Shown here: piece after piece, positions 1-7,992 of the stretch | Position numbering within the stretch: the first letter of the stretch is position 1 | How the letters are laid out: every line of letters starts with the position of its first letter | From: Oceanobacillus sp. HTM 045 | GTDB taxonomy: Bacteria > Pseudomonadota > Alphaproteobacteria > Rhodobacterales > Rhodobacteraceae | Direction: 5' to 3' | Assembly (NCBI GenBank): GCA_009733745.1 | Contig: WNWL01000004.1 | Coordinates: 126,001 to 190,000 of the forward strand | Length of the DNA stretch: 64,000 nucleotides | The notes under the pieces: model-generated | Databases searched by the model: none | Seen by the model: only the letters and a program-made list of their open reading frames with translations | Told to the model about the DNA's origin: nothing | Translations under genes and position numbers: made by a program

Positions 1-351
1 ATCGCCGAGATCCGCCTCACCGAGTGCGAGACGGTGAACCAGTTCAAGGGCTCGAAGTCCGAGCCGCCGCAGTTCACCCGCGGCTACGGCCTCGTCTTCG
101 GCCAGTCGGAGCGCAAGGCGCTCTCCATGTCGCTGGTGGACCGGGCGCTGCGCTGGAAGGAACTGGGCGAGGACTTTGTCGGCGCGGCGGCGCAGGACGA
201 GGAATTCGTGCTCGCCCATTCCGACAACGTGCAGGCGACCGGGTTCCTGGAGCACATCAAGCTGCCCCATTACGTCGATTTCCAGTCCGAGCTGGAACTG
301 GTGCGCAAGATGCGCCGCGAGGCCGGGGCGATGCAGGAGGCGGCGGAATGA
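1..351 (+). CDS. phnI: C-P lyase complex subunit PhnI, C-terminal part (cut by window edge)
   Basis: This is the last 116 residues of PhnI, the subunit of the carbon-phosphorus lyase core complex that helps exchange the adenine of ATP for a phosphonate. The frame is open to the left edge, so the start lies outside; family members have about 350-370 residues. Family marks are ETVNQFKGSKSEPPQFTRGY near the left edge, HSDNVQATGF in the middle and HYVDFQSELELVRKMR near the end. The stop overlaps the next start in an ATGA arrangement, so the HAD gene that follows is translationally coupled. In most phn clusters phnJ follows directly; here one plus-strand gene and one small opposite-strand gene intervene. 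Confidence 0.93.
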   Translation: MAEIRLTECETVNQFKGSKSEPPQFTRGYGLVFGQSERKALSMSLVDRALRWKELGEDFVGAAAQDEEFVLAHSDNVQATGFLEHIKLPHYVDFQSELELVRKMRREAGAMQEAAE

Positions 352-953
352 AGACCGTCGTCTTCGACGTGGGCCGGGTCCTGATCCACTGGGACGCGCG
401 GCTGGTCTGGCGCAACGATTTCGCCACCGAGGCGGAGATCGACGCCTTCCTCGACGAGATCGGCTTCGCCGCCTGGAACCTGGAGCAGGACCGGGGGCGC
501 AGCTGGGCCGAGGGGGTGCGCGTCGCCTCCGCCGCGCATCCGCACCGCGCCGCGCTGATCGGGAAGATGGACCGCGACTGGCACGCCGCCGTGCCCGGCG
601 CGATCGAGGGCAGCGTGGCGATCCTCGACGCGCTGCACGCGGCCGGCCATCCGCTCTACGCCATCACCAACTTCTCCGCCGAGAAATGGGAGGAGAGCCG
701 CGCGCGCTTCCCCTTCCTCGCCACCCGCTTCCGCGACGTGGTGGTCTCGGCCCACGAGCGGATCGTGAAGCCCGACCCGGCGATCTACCGGGTGCTGCTG
801 GAGCGCAACGCGCTGGCGGCGGAGGACTGCGTCTTCATCGACGACAGCGAGAAGAACGTCGCCGGCGCGCGGTCGGTCGGGATGGACGCCATCCACTTCA
901 CCGGGCCGGAGGCGCTGCGCGATGCGCTGGCCGAGCGGGGGATCGCGGCATGA
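348..953 (+). CDS. HAD-IA family phosphatase (YihX-like) inside the phn cluster
   Basis: A 201-residue HAD-superfamily hydrolase. The four HAD motifs are visible: FDVGRVL with the nucleophile Asp7, AITNFS (motif II), IVKPDPAIY with the motif III Lys, and FIDDSEKN (motif IV). Position +2 after the nucleophile is Gly9 instead of the usual Asp, as in YihX-type sugar-1-phosphate phosphatases (DLGNV). The ATG overlaps the phnI stop (ATGA), so it is probably co-translated with the C-P lyase genes. The substrate cannot be read from sequence. A ribosyl phosphate intermediate of phosphonate breakdown is an inference from position only; general phosphatase activity is the alternative. Confidence 0.85.
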   Translation: MKTVVFDVGRVLIHWDARLVWRNDFATEAEIDAFLDEIGFAAWNLEQDRGRSWAEGVRVASAAHPHRAALIGKMDRDWHAAVPGAIEGSVAILDALHAAGHPLYAITNFSAEKWEESRARFPFLATRFRDVVVSAHERIVKPDPAIYRVLLERNALAAEDCVFIDDSEKNVAGARSVGMDAIHFTGPEALRDALAERGIAA

Positions 954-976
954 GCCCCGCCCAGCTCGTCCCCGCC

Positions 977-1114
977 CTATCCGCCCCCGCCCTGATGGGT
1001 GCCCGGCATCCTCGGCCCGCCGCCGTCGTTCGGCCCGCCGCGCCCGCCGCCGCGGATGAACAGCACGACGATGACCACGATCAGCCCGAGGCCGAGCCAG
1101 GCGAAAATCGACAT
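977..1114 (-). CDS. Small single-pass membrane protein
   Basis: A 45-residue protein missed if only long frames are kept. It begins MSIFAWLGLGLIVVIVVLFI, a single hydrophobic helix at the extreme N-terminus, followed by a Gly/Arg/Pro-rich tail (GGGRGGPNDGGG). The ATG is preceded by a clear GGGAGG ribosome binding site at 1123-1128 with normal spacing, which argues that it is real although an in-frame start lies 18 codons upstream. It lies on the opposite strand between the HAD gene and phnJ, where no gene is usual. I do not recognise a family and assign no function. Confidence 0.6.
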   Translation of the reverse strand: MSIFAWLGLGLIVVIVVLFIRGGGRGGPNDGGGPRMPGTHQGGGG

Positions 1115-1166
1115 GCTGAAATCCTCCCGAATGCAATGATCGCGGCGCCGCGACCCGGAAACCACC

Positions 1167-2045
1167 ATGACCGCTGAAGCCTACAACTTCGCCTATCTCG
1201 ACGAGCAGACCAAGCGGATGATCCGCCGGGCGCTGCTGAAGGCCGTGGCGATCCCCGGCTACCAGGTGCCGTTCGCCTCCCGCGAGATGCCGATGCCCTA
1301 TGGCTGGGGCACCGGCGGCGTGCAGGTGACGGCGGCCTGCCTGACGCCGGACGACACGCTGAAGGTGATCGACCAGGGCGCGGACGACACCACCAACGCC
1401 GTCTCGATCCGCAAGTTCTTCGAGCGCACCGCGGGGGTGGAGACCACCGAGGAGACGGAGGAGGCGACGGTGATCCAGACCCGCCACCGGATCCCGGAGA
1501 AGCCGCTGACCGAGGACCAGATCCTCGTCTACCAGGTGCCGATCCCGGAGCCGCTGCGCTTCCTGGAGCCGCGCGAGGTCGAGACCCGCCGGATGCACGC
1601 GCTGGCCGAGTACGGGCTGATGCACGTCAAGCTCTACGAGGACATCTCCCAGCACGGCCACATCGCCACCACCTACGCCTACCCGGTGCTGGTGGAAGAC
1701 CGCTACGTCATGGACCCCTCGCCGATCCCGAAATTCGACAACCCCAAGCTCTCGAACAGCCCGGCGCTGCAGCTGTTCGGCGCGGGGCGGGAGCAGCGGA
1801 TCTACGCCATCCCGCCCTACACGCAGGTCGTGAGCCTCGATTTCGAGGACCACCCGTTCGACCCCGGCCAGTGGGACGAGGACTGCGCGCTGTGCGGCGC
1901 GTCCGACACCTATCTCGACGAGGTCATCACCGACGACCGGGGCGGGCGGATGTTCGTCTGCTCCGACACCGCCCACTGCCGCGCCCGCCGCGCCGCGGGC
2001 CATGTCGGCGCGATGGGCGCCCCCTACGAGGAGGCGGAAGCATGA
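1167..2045 (+). CDS. phnJ: C-P lyase catalytic subunit PhnJ (radical SAM)
   Basis: PhnJ cleaves the carbon-phosphorus bond of ribose 1-phosphonate 5-phosphate, releasing the hydrocarbon and 5-phosphoribosyl 1,2-cyclic phosphate. It has 292 residues, close to the usual length. The non-classical [4Fe-4S] ligands are visible as Cys240, Cys243 and Cys265 (CALC and MFVC); Cys271 (AHC) matches the catalytic thiyl Cys272 of E. coli. Gly31 in IPGYQVPF matches the E. coli glycyl radical position Gly32. The ATG lies at 1167 and the stop overlaps the phnK start (ATGA), giving coupled translation of the catalytic and ATPase subunits. Confidence 0.96.
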   Translation: MTAEAYNFAYLDEQTKRMIRRALLKAVAIPGYQVPFASREMPMPYGWGTGGVQVTAACLTPDDTLKVIDQGADDTTNAVSIRKFFERTAGVETTEETEEATVIQTRHRIPEKPLTEDQILVYQVPIPEPLRFLEPREVETRRMHALAEYGLMHVKLYEDISQHGHIATTYAYPVLVEDRYVMDPSPIPKFDNPKLSNSPALQLFGAGREQRIYAIPPYTQVVSLDFEDHPFDPGQWDEDCALCGASDTYLDEVITDDRGGRMFVCSDTAHCRARRAAGHVGAMGAPYEEAEA

Positions 2046-2878
2046 GCGCCACGTCAGCCGATTTCGCCCCCTCCCCCGACGGGGGGAGGGCCGGGGAGGG
2101 GGGCTCCGCCACGCCCCTCCTCAGGGTCGAGGCCCTCACCAAACGCTACGGTCCCCGCATCGGATGTGCCGATGTCTCCTTCGACCTCTGGCCCGGCGAG
2201 GTGCTGGGCATCGTCGGCGAATCCGGCTCCGGCAAGACCACGCTCCTGAACTGCGTCTCCGGCCATCTCGACCCGGACGAGGGCCGCGTGCTCTACGACA
2301 CCCGTGCCAGCGGGGTGCAGGACGTGCGGCTCATGTCCGAGCCGGAGCGGCGGATGCTGATGCGCACCGACTGGGCCTTCGTGCATCAGAACGCCCGCGA
2401 CGGGCTGCGCATGACCGTCTCCGCCGGGGCCAACGTGGGCGAGCGGCTGATGGGCGTCGGCGCGCGGCATTACGGGCGGATCCGCGGGCAGGCGCTCGAC
2501 TGGCTCGGCAAGGTCGAGATCGCCGCGGAGCGGATCGACGACCGCCCCGCCGCCTTCTCCGGCGGCATGCAGCAGCGCCTCCAGATCGCTCGCAACCTCG
2601 TGACCGGCCCGCGGCTGGTGTTCATGGACGAGCCCACCGGCGGCCTCGACGTCAGCGTGCAGGCGCGGCTGCTCGACCTGATCCGCGGCCTCGTGCGCGA
2701 GCTGGGCCTCTCGGCGGTGATCGTCACCCACGACCTCGCCGTGGTGCGGCTGCTGGCCGACCGGCTGATGGTGATGAAGGGCGGCCACGTGGTCGAGACC
2801 GGCCTGACCGACCAGGTGCTCGACGACCCGCAGCACGCCTACACGCAGCTGCTGGTCAGTTCCGTGCTGCAGGTCTAG
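2042..2878 (+). CDS. phnK: C-P lyase ATP-binding subunit PhnK
   Basis: ABC-type ATPase that docks on the PhnGHIJ core. It has 278 residues, with Walker A GESGSGKTT (59-67), signature FSGGMQQRLQIARN and Walker B RLVFMDEPT. The body beginning PLLRVEALTKRYGP lines up closely with E. coli PhnK. The first roughly 24 residues are extra: they are Gly/Pro/Ser-rich and encoded by a GC-only inverted repeat (2067-2090) resembling an intergenic palindrome elsewhere in the window. The ATG overlaps the phnJ stop. A start further in is possible but would lose the coupling. Confidence 0.94.
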   Translation: MSATSADFAPSPDGGRAGEGGSATPLLRVEALTKRYGPRIGCADVSFDLWPGEVLGIVGESGSGKTTLLNCVSGHLDPDEGRVLYDTRASGVQDVRLMSEPERRMLMRTDWAFVHQNARDGLRMTVSAGANVGERLMGVGARHYGRIRGQALDWLGKVEIAAERIDDRPAAFSGGMQQRLQIARNLVTGPRLVFMDEPTGGLDVSVQARLLDLIRGLVRELGLSAVIVTHDLAVVRLLADRLMVMKGGHVVETGLTDQVLDDPQHAYTQLLVSSVLQV

Positions 2879-2888
2879 GGGTAGAGCA

Positions 2889-3566
2889 ATGATCGACGTC
2901 GAGAACGTGACCAAGACCTTCACCCTGCACAACCAGGGCGGCGCGGTGATCCCGGTGATGCAGGGCGCGAGCCTCCGCGTCGCACCGGGAGAGTGCGTGG
3001 CCCTGACCGGGGCGTCCGGCGCGGGCAAGTCCACGCTGATGCGGATGGTCTACGGCAACTACCTCGCCGCCTCCGGCGCGATCCGCGTCGGCGGGCTGGA
3101 CGTGGCGACGGCGGAGCCGCGCGAGATCCTCGCGCTCCGCCGCCGGACGCTCGGCTATGTCAGCCAGTTCCTCCGCGTCGTGCCCCGCGTGCCGACGCTG
3201 GAGGTGGTGATGGAACCCTGCCTCGCCACCGGCATGGACCGCGCGGCGGCGGAGGAGCGCGCCAGGGGCCTGCTCGCCCGCCTGCGCATCCCCGAACGGC
3301 TTTGGAGCCTCTCGCCGCTCACCTTCTCGGGCGGCGAGCAGCAGCGGGTGAACATCGCCCGCGGCTTCGCCCACGAATACCCGGCGCTGCTGCTCGACGA
3401 GCCCACCGCCTCGCTCGACCCGGCCAACCGCGAGACGGTGCTGGAGATGATCGCCGAGGCCAAGGCAGGCGGCGCGGCGATCCTCGGCATCTTCCACGAT
3501 GCCGAGGCCCGCGCGCGGGTCTGCGACCGCGAGATCGACGTCGGCGCCTTCGCGGCGGCAGCGTGA
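2889..3566 (+). CDS. phnL: C-P lyase ATP-binding subunit PhnL
   Basis: Second ABC-type ATPase of the C-P lyase system, needed for the first step that couples phosphonate to ATP-derived ribose. It has 225 residues, with Walker A GASGAGKST (41-49), signature FSGGEQQRVNIAR and Walker B ALLLDEPT followed by SLDPANRE. It lies 10 nt after phnK in the same direction. Upstream of the ATG is only a weak GGGGTAG stretch, so expression probably depends on translation of phnK. PhnL is told from PhnK by its shorter length, its order in the cluster and the FTLHNQGG segment near the N-terminus. Confidence 0.93.
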   Translation: MIDVENVTKTFTLHNQGGAVIPVMQGASLRVAPGECVALTGASGAGKSTLMRMVYGNYLAASGAIRVGGLDVATAEPREILALRRRTLGYVSQFLRVVPRVPTLEVVMEPCLATGMDRAAAEERARGLLARLRIPERLWSLSPLTFSGGEQQRVNIARGFAHEYPALLLDEPTASLDPANRETVLEMIAEAKAGGAAILGIFHDAEARARVCDREIDVGAFAAAA

Positions 3567-3577
3567 GGGAGCGGGCG

Positions 3578-4120
3578 ATGGAGCGCGGCACGCTGCACCT
3601 GGTCGTCGGCCCCTCCGGCGCCGGCAAGGACACGCTGATCGCCGCCGTGCACCAGGCGCGGCCGGAGATCCTGGTCCCCACCCGTGCCGTCACCCGCCCC
3701 TCGGGCCGCGGCGAGGAGGTGGAGACGCTGAACCCGGACGAGTTCGCCCGCCGCGCGAGAGCGGGCGGCTTCGCCCTGCACTGGGAAGCGCACGGCCTCT
3801 CCTACGGCATCCCGGCGGAGGTGGAGGCGGCGCTGGCGGCAGGGACGGACGTGGTCGTGAACGTCTCGCGCAGCGTGATCGCCGAGGCGCGCGCGCGGTT
3901 CCGGCCGCTGCGGATCATCGTCGTCACCGCGAAACCGGAGACGCTGGCCCGCCGCCTCGCCGGGCGCGGGCGCGAGAGCGCGGCGGAGATCGAGGCGCGG
4001 CTCGCCCGCGCCTCCTACGCCATGCCCGAGGGTCAGGACGTGGCGGTGATCAGCAACGACGGCCCGCTCGCCGCCAGCGTGGCGACGTTCCTCGACCTGC
4101 TCTCGCCGGTCAGGGCATAG
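3578..4120 (+). CDS. phnN: Ribose 1,5-bisphosphate phosphokinase PhnN
   Basis: PhnN phosphorylates ribose 1,5-bisphosphate to PRPP, the last step that returns the C-P lyase ribose to metabolism. It has 180 residues with a guanylate-kinase-like P-loop GPSGAGKDT (11-19) and the family segments TRAVTRP and GLSYGIP. The start is set by GAGGGAG about 10 nt upstream of the ATG, after phnL. Its last 88 bases overlap, on the opposite strand, the 3' end of the DUF1045 gene, so the two transcripts are antisense to each other at their ends. Confidence 0.93.
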   Translation: MERGTLHLVVGPSGAGKDTLIAAVHQARPEILVPTRAVTRPSGRGEEVETLNPDEFARRARAGGFALHWEAHGLSYGIPAEVEAALAAGTDVVVNVSRSVIAEARARFRPLRIIVVTAKPETLARRLAGRGRESAAEIEARLARASYAMPEGQDVAVISNDGPLAASVATFLDLLSPVRA

Positions 4121-4797
4121 CGCTCGAGGAGGCAGAACGGATGGCCATTGCCCGGATCCCCGAACAGCGCGATCTCCCGGATCGTCAGGGGAGACGCGGT
4201 CAGCGCCGCGAGCTGCGGGGCCAGCGCTTGCGCGGTGCGCTCCGCGTCCGCCGCGTCGAGGCTGCCGGTCAGGGTCAGGTGGAACCGGAACCGGTCCATC
4301 ACGTAAGGATAGCCCCAGCGCTCCAGGTGGCGCGCCTCGACGGCGTCGAGCCCGGCCGCGCGGCGGCGCTTCAGCTCCTCGCGGGTCGGCGGCGCGCGGA
4401 ACCGGTCGAATTCCCGCACGCAGGACGAGGCCAGCGCGTCCAGCTTCGGCGCCGCGGCCGAGGGGCGCAGCGCGAGGAAGCCGTCCAGCGCGGCCAGCTC
4501 CAGCCGCGGCGCGCTGAAGGCCGGGGTGCGGCCCGCGAAATCCTCCAGCGCCTCGGCCAGCGACCAGCGCGACCCGCCCTCGGCCAGCCGGAAGGGCGGC
4601 TTCAGCGTGGCGTGGAAGCCGTAGCGGCGCGGCGTGGCGGTCAGCTCATCGATCGGGCGGGGCAGGCCGGGAACCCGGGGCTGCGGGCAGGGGATGCCCT
4701 GGTCGGCGCACCAGCCGAGCCAGTGGCTGCCCCAGACGAACAGGGGAGAGTTCGCCTCCGGCGTCCAGTAGATCGCGTAGCGCTGGTAGTCGTTCAT
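4033..4797 (-). CDS. DUF1045 phosphonate metabolism protein (2H phosphoesterase-like)
   Basis: A 254-residue member of the DUF1045 family that accompanies C-P lyase genes. Two HxT motifs, HATLK (His62/Thr64) and HLTLTG (His173/Thr175), are the signature of the 2H phosphoesterase fold, whose members open cyclic phosphates or act on RNA ends. C-P lyase releases a ribosyl 1,2-cyclic phosphate, and no phnP phosphodiesterase is visible here, so a role in opening that ring is attractive but inferred. The C-terminal 25 or so residues run antisense through the end of phnN and look poorly conserved. It faces phnN and diverges from phnM. Confidence 0.85.
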   Translation of the reverse strand: MNDYQRYAIYWTPEANSPLFVWGSHWLGWCADQGIPCPQPRVPGLPRPIDELTATPRRYGFHATLKPPFRLAEGGSRWSLAEALEDFAGRTPAFSAPRLELAALDGFLALRPSAAAPKLDALASSCVREFDRFRAPPTREELKRRRAAGLDAVEARHLERWGYPYVMDRFRFHLTLTGSLDAADAERTAQALAPQLAALTASPLTIREIALFGDPGNGHPFCLLERYALTGESRSRNVATLAASGPSLLITATS

Positions 4798-4955
4798 ACC
4801 GTCCCTCCCATACCCCCGGGGTACGAAGATGCAACGTCATTGCGAGTCGCCTATCCCGAACCCGTGGCGTCACTAGGGCGGGAGTGTAACGGTTTTAAGA
4901 TCTTGACCCCGCCCCGGTGCGCCGATAGCCGCTGGCGGCAGATCCGGAGTATGAC

Positions 4956-6149
4956 ATGAACCACATGCCCGCCGATGCCGGGGCCGGCGCCGATCACGAG
5001 ACCGTGTTCGCCGAAACCGTGTTCACGAATGCCCGCCTCGTGCTCGCCTCCGAGGTCGTCCAGGGCAGCCTCGCGGTGCGCGGCGGGCGGATCGTCTCGG
5101 TCGATCCGGGGAACTCGGCGCTGCCCGGCGCGGTCGACTGCGGCGGCGACATGATCGCGCCCGGGCTGGTGGAGTTGCACACCGACAACCTCGAGCGCCA
5201 CCTGATGCCGCGCCCCAACGCGCGCTGGCCGAACCCGCAGGCGATCATCGCCCATGACAGCGAGATCGCCGCGGCGGGCATCACAACCGTGTTCGACGCC
5301 ATGCGCGCCGGGTCGCTCAAGCACCGCGGCGGCAAGGACTACGCGCGCTATGCCCGCGAGGTCGCCGACGACCTCGAGACGCTGATGGAGGCCGGCGCGC
5401 TCCGCGTCACCCACCGGTTGCACCTGCGCGCAGAGGTCTGCTCCGAGACCGTGCTGGAGGAGCTCGACGAGTTCCTGTCCGACCCGGCGGTGGCGATCAT
5501 CTCGATCATGGACCACACCCCCGGCCAGCGGCAGTTCCGCCACATCGCCAAGTACCGCGAGTACCACCAGGGCAAGTACGCGCTCTCCGACGAGGAGATG
5601 AACACCTTCATCGAGTTCGCCACCGAGCTGCGCGACCGCGAGGGCCAGCGCCATATCGGCGGCATCGTCGAGCGGGCGAAGGCGCTGGGCGCGGTGCTGG
5701 CCTCGCATGACGACACCACCGCCTTCCACGTCGCCGAGAGCGTGGCGCAGGGCGTCCACTTCGCCGAGTTCCCCACCACCCGCGAGGCGGCCGAGGCGCT
5801 GCGCGCGGCGGGCGTGGCGATCATGATGGGCGCGCCCAACCTGCTGCGCGGCGGCTCGCATTCCGGCAACGTCGCCGCGGCGGAACTGGTCGAGGCCGGG
5901 CTGGTGGACATCTTCTCCTCCGACTACATCCCCGGCGCGCTGCTGATGTGCGCGGTCAGGCTCGGCGAGATGCTGGGCGACACCGCCGCGGGCTTCCGCC
6001 CGGTGACGCTCCACGCGGCGCAGGCCGCCCGCATGGACGACCGCGGCGAGATCGCCCCCGGCAAGCGCGCCGACCTCGTCCGCATCGGCCAGTCCGCCGG
6101 CCAATCCGTCGTCCGCGAGACCTGGGTGGCCGGAAAACGGGTGGCCTGA
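4956..6149 (+). CDS. phnM: Ribose 1-methylphosphonate 5-triphosphate diphosphatase PhnM
   Basis: Amidohydrolase-family enzyme that removes pyrophosphate from the ribose 5-triphosphate intermediate of the C-P lyase pathway. It has 397 residues, with the metal-binding HTDN at 75-78, VFDAMRAGS, and later motifs SHDDTT and SSDYIPG. GGAG precedes the ATG by 6 nt. The first 20 or so residues (up to FAETVFTNARLV) exceed most homologues, so a later start is possible. It is transcribed away from the DUF1045 gene across a 158-bp divergent region and is the last phn gene seen here. Confidence 0.94.
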   Translation: MNHMPADAGAGADHETVFAETVFTNARLVLASEVVQGSLAVRGGRIVSVDPGNSALPGAVDCGGDMIAPGLVELHTDNLERHLMPRPNARWPNPQAIIAHDSEIAAAGITTVFDAMRAGSLKHRGGKDYARYAREVADDLETLMEAGALRVTHRLHLRAEVCSETVLEELDEFLSDPAVAIISIMDHTPGQRQFRHIAKYREYHQGKYALSDEEMNTFIEFATELRDREGQRHIGGIVERAKALGAVLASHDDTTAFHVAESVAQGVHFAEFPTTREAAEALRAAGVAIMMGAPNLLRGGSHSGNVAAAELVEAGLVDIFSSDYIPGALLMCAVRLGEMLGDTAAGFRPVTLHAAQAARMDDRGEIAPGKRADLVRIGQSAGQSVVRETWVAGKRVA

Positions 6150-6172
6150 GGCGCTCCCGCACTACCTTGGAC

Positions 6173-6345
6173 GGTCAGCGCGAAGGGCCACGCCCGGCCC
6201 TGGACGGGCGTGGTGCCTCGCAGGGGCTGCTCGGTTTATCCCGGCACCCCCTCCCGCCTTTCGATCCCCTTGAAACGGCAGAGAACGCCCGGCCGGGGGA
6301 AGGGCCGGGCGTGGCCCGCGCTGGTCGCGCGTGCCGTGGCTGACC
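6173..6345 (+). repeat. Dispersed 175-bp intergenic element, copy A
   Basis: First of ten related copies in the window. It starts with GGTCAGCG and ends with GCTGACC, short inverted ends. A first hairpin has arms 6188-6196 and 6205-6213 (CCACGCCCG / CGGGCGTGG), and a second has arms 6285-6294 and 6303-6312 (ACGCCCGGCC / GGCCGGGCGT). The middle contains the conserved GTTTATC and CCCCTCCC. It sits between the convergent ends of phnM and the small gene at 6367. Confidence 0.85.
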
Positions 6346-6366
6346 GGAGCGACAGGTAGTGCCGAC

Positions 6367-6678
6367 CTAAGCCACCCCAGCCCGCTCCAGCAGCAGCGGC
6401 ATCCCCGTCTCCCGCCACCACGCGGTGGAGACCATGCCGCTGCTCATCCCGCCGGTGTCGAACGCAGCGACGAACACGTGCCCCGGCTCCGACAGCGGCC
6501 TGCCGACGACCGCCTCGAAGGCTGCCGCCAGCAACTCGCGCAGCCGGTCCTCGTTTCCCGCCAGCGGCACCGCCTCGCGGCGGAACGCCTCGCGCATCGC
6601 GCGCCAGGCATGCGGGTCGCCGCGCAGGCCCCATTGCCACGGCTCCTCCGCGAACAGGTCGGCCAACAGCCGCGTCAC
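6367..6678 (-). CDS. Small protein of unknown function, coupled to glycerate kinase
   Basis: A 103-residue soluble protein with no motif I can name. It carries a Trp/Arg-rich first half (EEPWQWGLRGDPHAW) and a C-terminal segment HVFVAAFDTGGMSSGMVS. The GTG start overlaps the TGA stop of the glycerate kinase gene (GTGA), so it appears to be the second gene of a coupled pair on the minus strand, ending just before repeat copy A. The overlap and normal codon use support a real gene; the function is unknown. Confidence 0.65.
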   Translation of the reverse strand: MTRLLADLFAEEPWQWGLRGDPHAWRAMREAFRREAVPLAGNEDRLRELLAAAFEAVVGRPLSEPGHVFVAAFDTGGMSSGMVSTAWWRETGMPLLLERAGVA

Positions 6679-7925
6679 GGCACCAGCACGGCCCGGAAGT
6701 CGTTCACGTTGGTCAGCGTCGGGCCGGTCACCACCTGGTCGCCCAGCGCCGCGAAGAAGCCGTGCCCGTTGTTCCGCGCCAGCTCCTCCGCCGGGACCAG
6801 CCCGGCCTCGCGCGCCCGCGCCAGGGTCGTCGGCCCGATCACCGCGCCCGCGACCTCCTCGGCGCCGTCGACCCCGTCGGTGTCGCAGGCGATGGCGTGG
6901 ACCGGCGCGCCGTCGAGCGCGATGGCCAGCGACAGCAGGAATTCCACGTTCCGCCCGCCACGTCCGTCGCCGCGCACTGTCACCGTGGTCTCGCCGCCCG
7001 AGAGCAGCACGCAGGGGCGCGGCAGCGGCTGGCCGTGGCGCAGCACCTGCCTGGCGATCCCGGCCATGACGATGCCGACGTCGCGGCTCTCCCCCTCCAG
7101 CGCGTCGCCGAGGATCATCGGCGTCACGCCCGCCGCGAGTGCTGTCTCCGCCGCCGCTTCCAGCGACATCTGCGGCGCGGCGATCAGCCGGTTCTCGACC
7201 CTTGCGAGCAGCGGGTCGTCCGGCGCCGGGCAGCCGCCCGACTTCTCCAGGTGCCGCGCCACCGCCTCCGGCGGATCGATCGCGTATTTCCGGAGGATCG
7301 CCACCGCGTCCGCCGGGGTGGACGCCTCGCCCACCGTCGGGCCGGAGGCGATCACGCCCGGCTGGTCGCCCGGCACGTCGGAGATCATCAGCGCCACCAC
7401 CCGCGCCGGGTGGCAGGCCGCCGCCAGCCGCCCGCCCTTGATGGCGGAGAGGTGCTTGCGCACCACGTTCATCTCGCCGATATGCGCGCCGGAGCGCAGC
7501 AGCGCCGTGTTCACCGCCTGCTTGTCGGCCAGCGTCAGCCCCTCCTCAGGCAGCGCCAGCAGCGCCGAGCCGCCGCCGGAAATCAGCGCGATCACGAGGT
7601 CGTCTTCGGTCAGCCCCGAGACCATCTCCAGCATCCGCCGCGCGCCGGCCTCGCCCGCGGCGTCCGGCACCGGGTGCGCCGCCTCGACGATCTCGATACT
7701 CTCGCAGGGGCAGGCATGGCCGTAGCGGGTGACGACCAGCCCCTCCAGCGGTCCGTCCCAGGCTGCCTCCAGCGCTTCCGCCATCCGGGCGGAGGCCTTG
7801 CCGCCGCCGACCACGATGGTCCGGCCCTTGGGCGGCTCCGGCAAGAAGTCCTTCAGCATCGCCGCCGGGTCGGCCGCGGCCAGCGCGGCGTCGAACAGGC
7901 GCCGGAGGAGCGCCGCCTCGCTCAT
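6675..7925 (-). CDS. Glycerate 2-kinase (GckA/TtuD, MOFRL family)
   Basis: A 416-residue MOFRL-type glycerate kinase that phosphorylates D-glycerate at C2 to 2-phosphoglycerate. Visible marks are the N-terminal VVGGGKASARMAEALE, LISGGGSALL, the KHLSAIKGGRLA block, and the C-terminal LSGGETTVTV, CDTDGVDG and GPTLTNVND. The chosen start (MSEAALLRRLFDAAL) follows GGGAAGC; a longer frame exists upstream but encodes low-complexity sequence. It lies downstream of a glyoxylate/hydroxypyruvate reductase-like gene on the same strand, which together form the last steps from glyoxylate or hydroxypyruvate to central metabolism. Confidence 0.92.
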   Translation of the reverse strand: MSEAALLRRLFDAALAAADPAAMLKDFLPEPPKGRTIVVGGGKASARMAEALEAAWDGPLEGLVVTRYGHACPCESIEIVEAAHPVPDAAGEAGARRMLEMVSGLTEDDLVIALISGGGSALLALPEEGLTLADKQAVNTALLRSGAHIGEMNVVRKHLSAIKGGRLAAACHPARVVALMISDVPGDQPGVIASGPTVGEASTPADAVAILRKYAIDPPEAVARHLEKSGGCPAPDDPLLARVENRLIAAPQMSLEAAAETALAAGVTPMILGDALEGESRDVGIVMAGIARQVLRHGQPLPRPCVLLSGGETTVTVRGDGRGGRNVEFLLSLAIALDGAPVHAIACDTDGVDGAEEVAGAVIGPTTLARAREAGLVPAEELARNNGHGFFAALGDQVVTGPTLTNVNDFRAVLVP

Positions 7926-7992
7926 GCCAGACGCTTCCCTGCCAGCCGCCCCCATGCCAGGCGCCGCCATGCCAGACGGCCCGGCGCCGCGC
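7926..7992. repeat. Short degenerate tandem repeat before the glycerate kinase gene
   Basis: The 67-bp gap between the hydroxyacid dehydrogenase stop and the glycerate kinase start is built from four imperfect copies of a 9-11 bp unit around ATGCCAGACG / CTGCCAGCCG. It provides the ribosome binding region for the kinase and could vary in copy number. No other feature is seen in the gap. Confidence 0.5.

Noticed and set aside
4798-4955. Possible Pho box in front of phnM (TGTAACGGTTTTAAGATCTTGACC)
   Set aside because: Only loose similarity to CTGTCAT repeats with wrong spacing; not strong enough to list, though phosphate control of phn genes is expected.
4851-6104. Long open frame antisense to phnM, and similar long antisense frames opposite oxc, fhs, tctA and pckA
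   Set aside because: In DNA with G/C at nearly every third position, antisense frames stay open by chance. Their proteins are rich in His, Arg, Gly and Ala without any domain.
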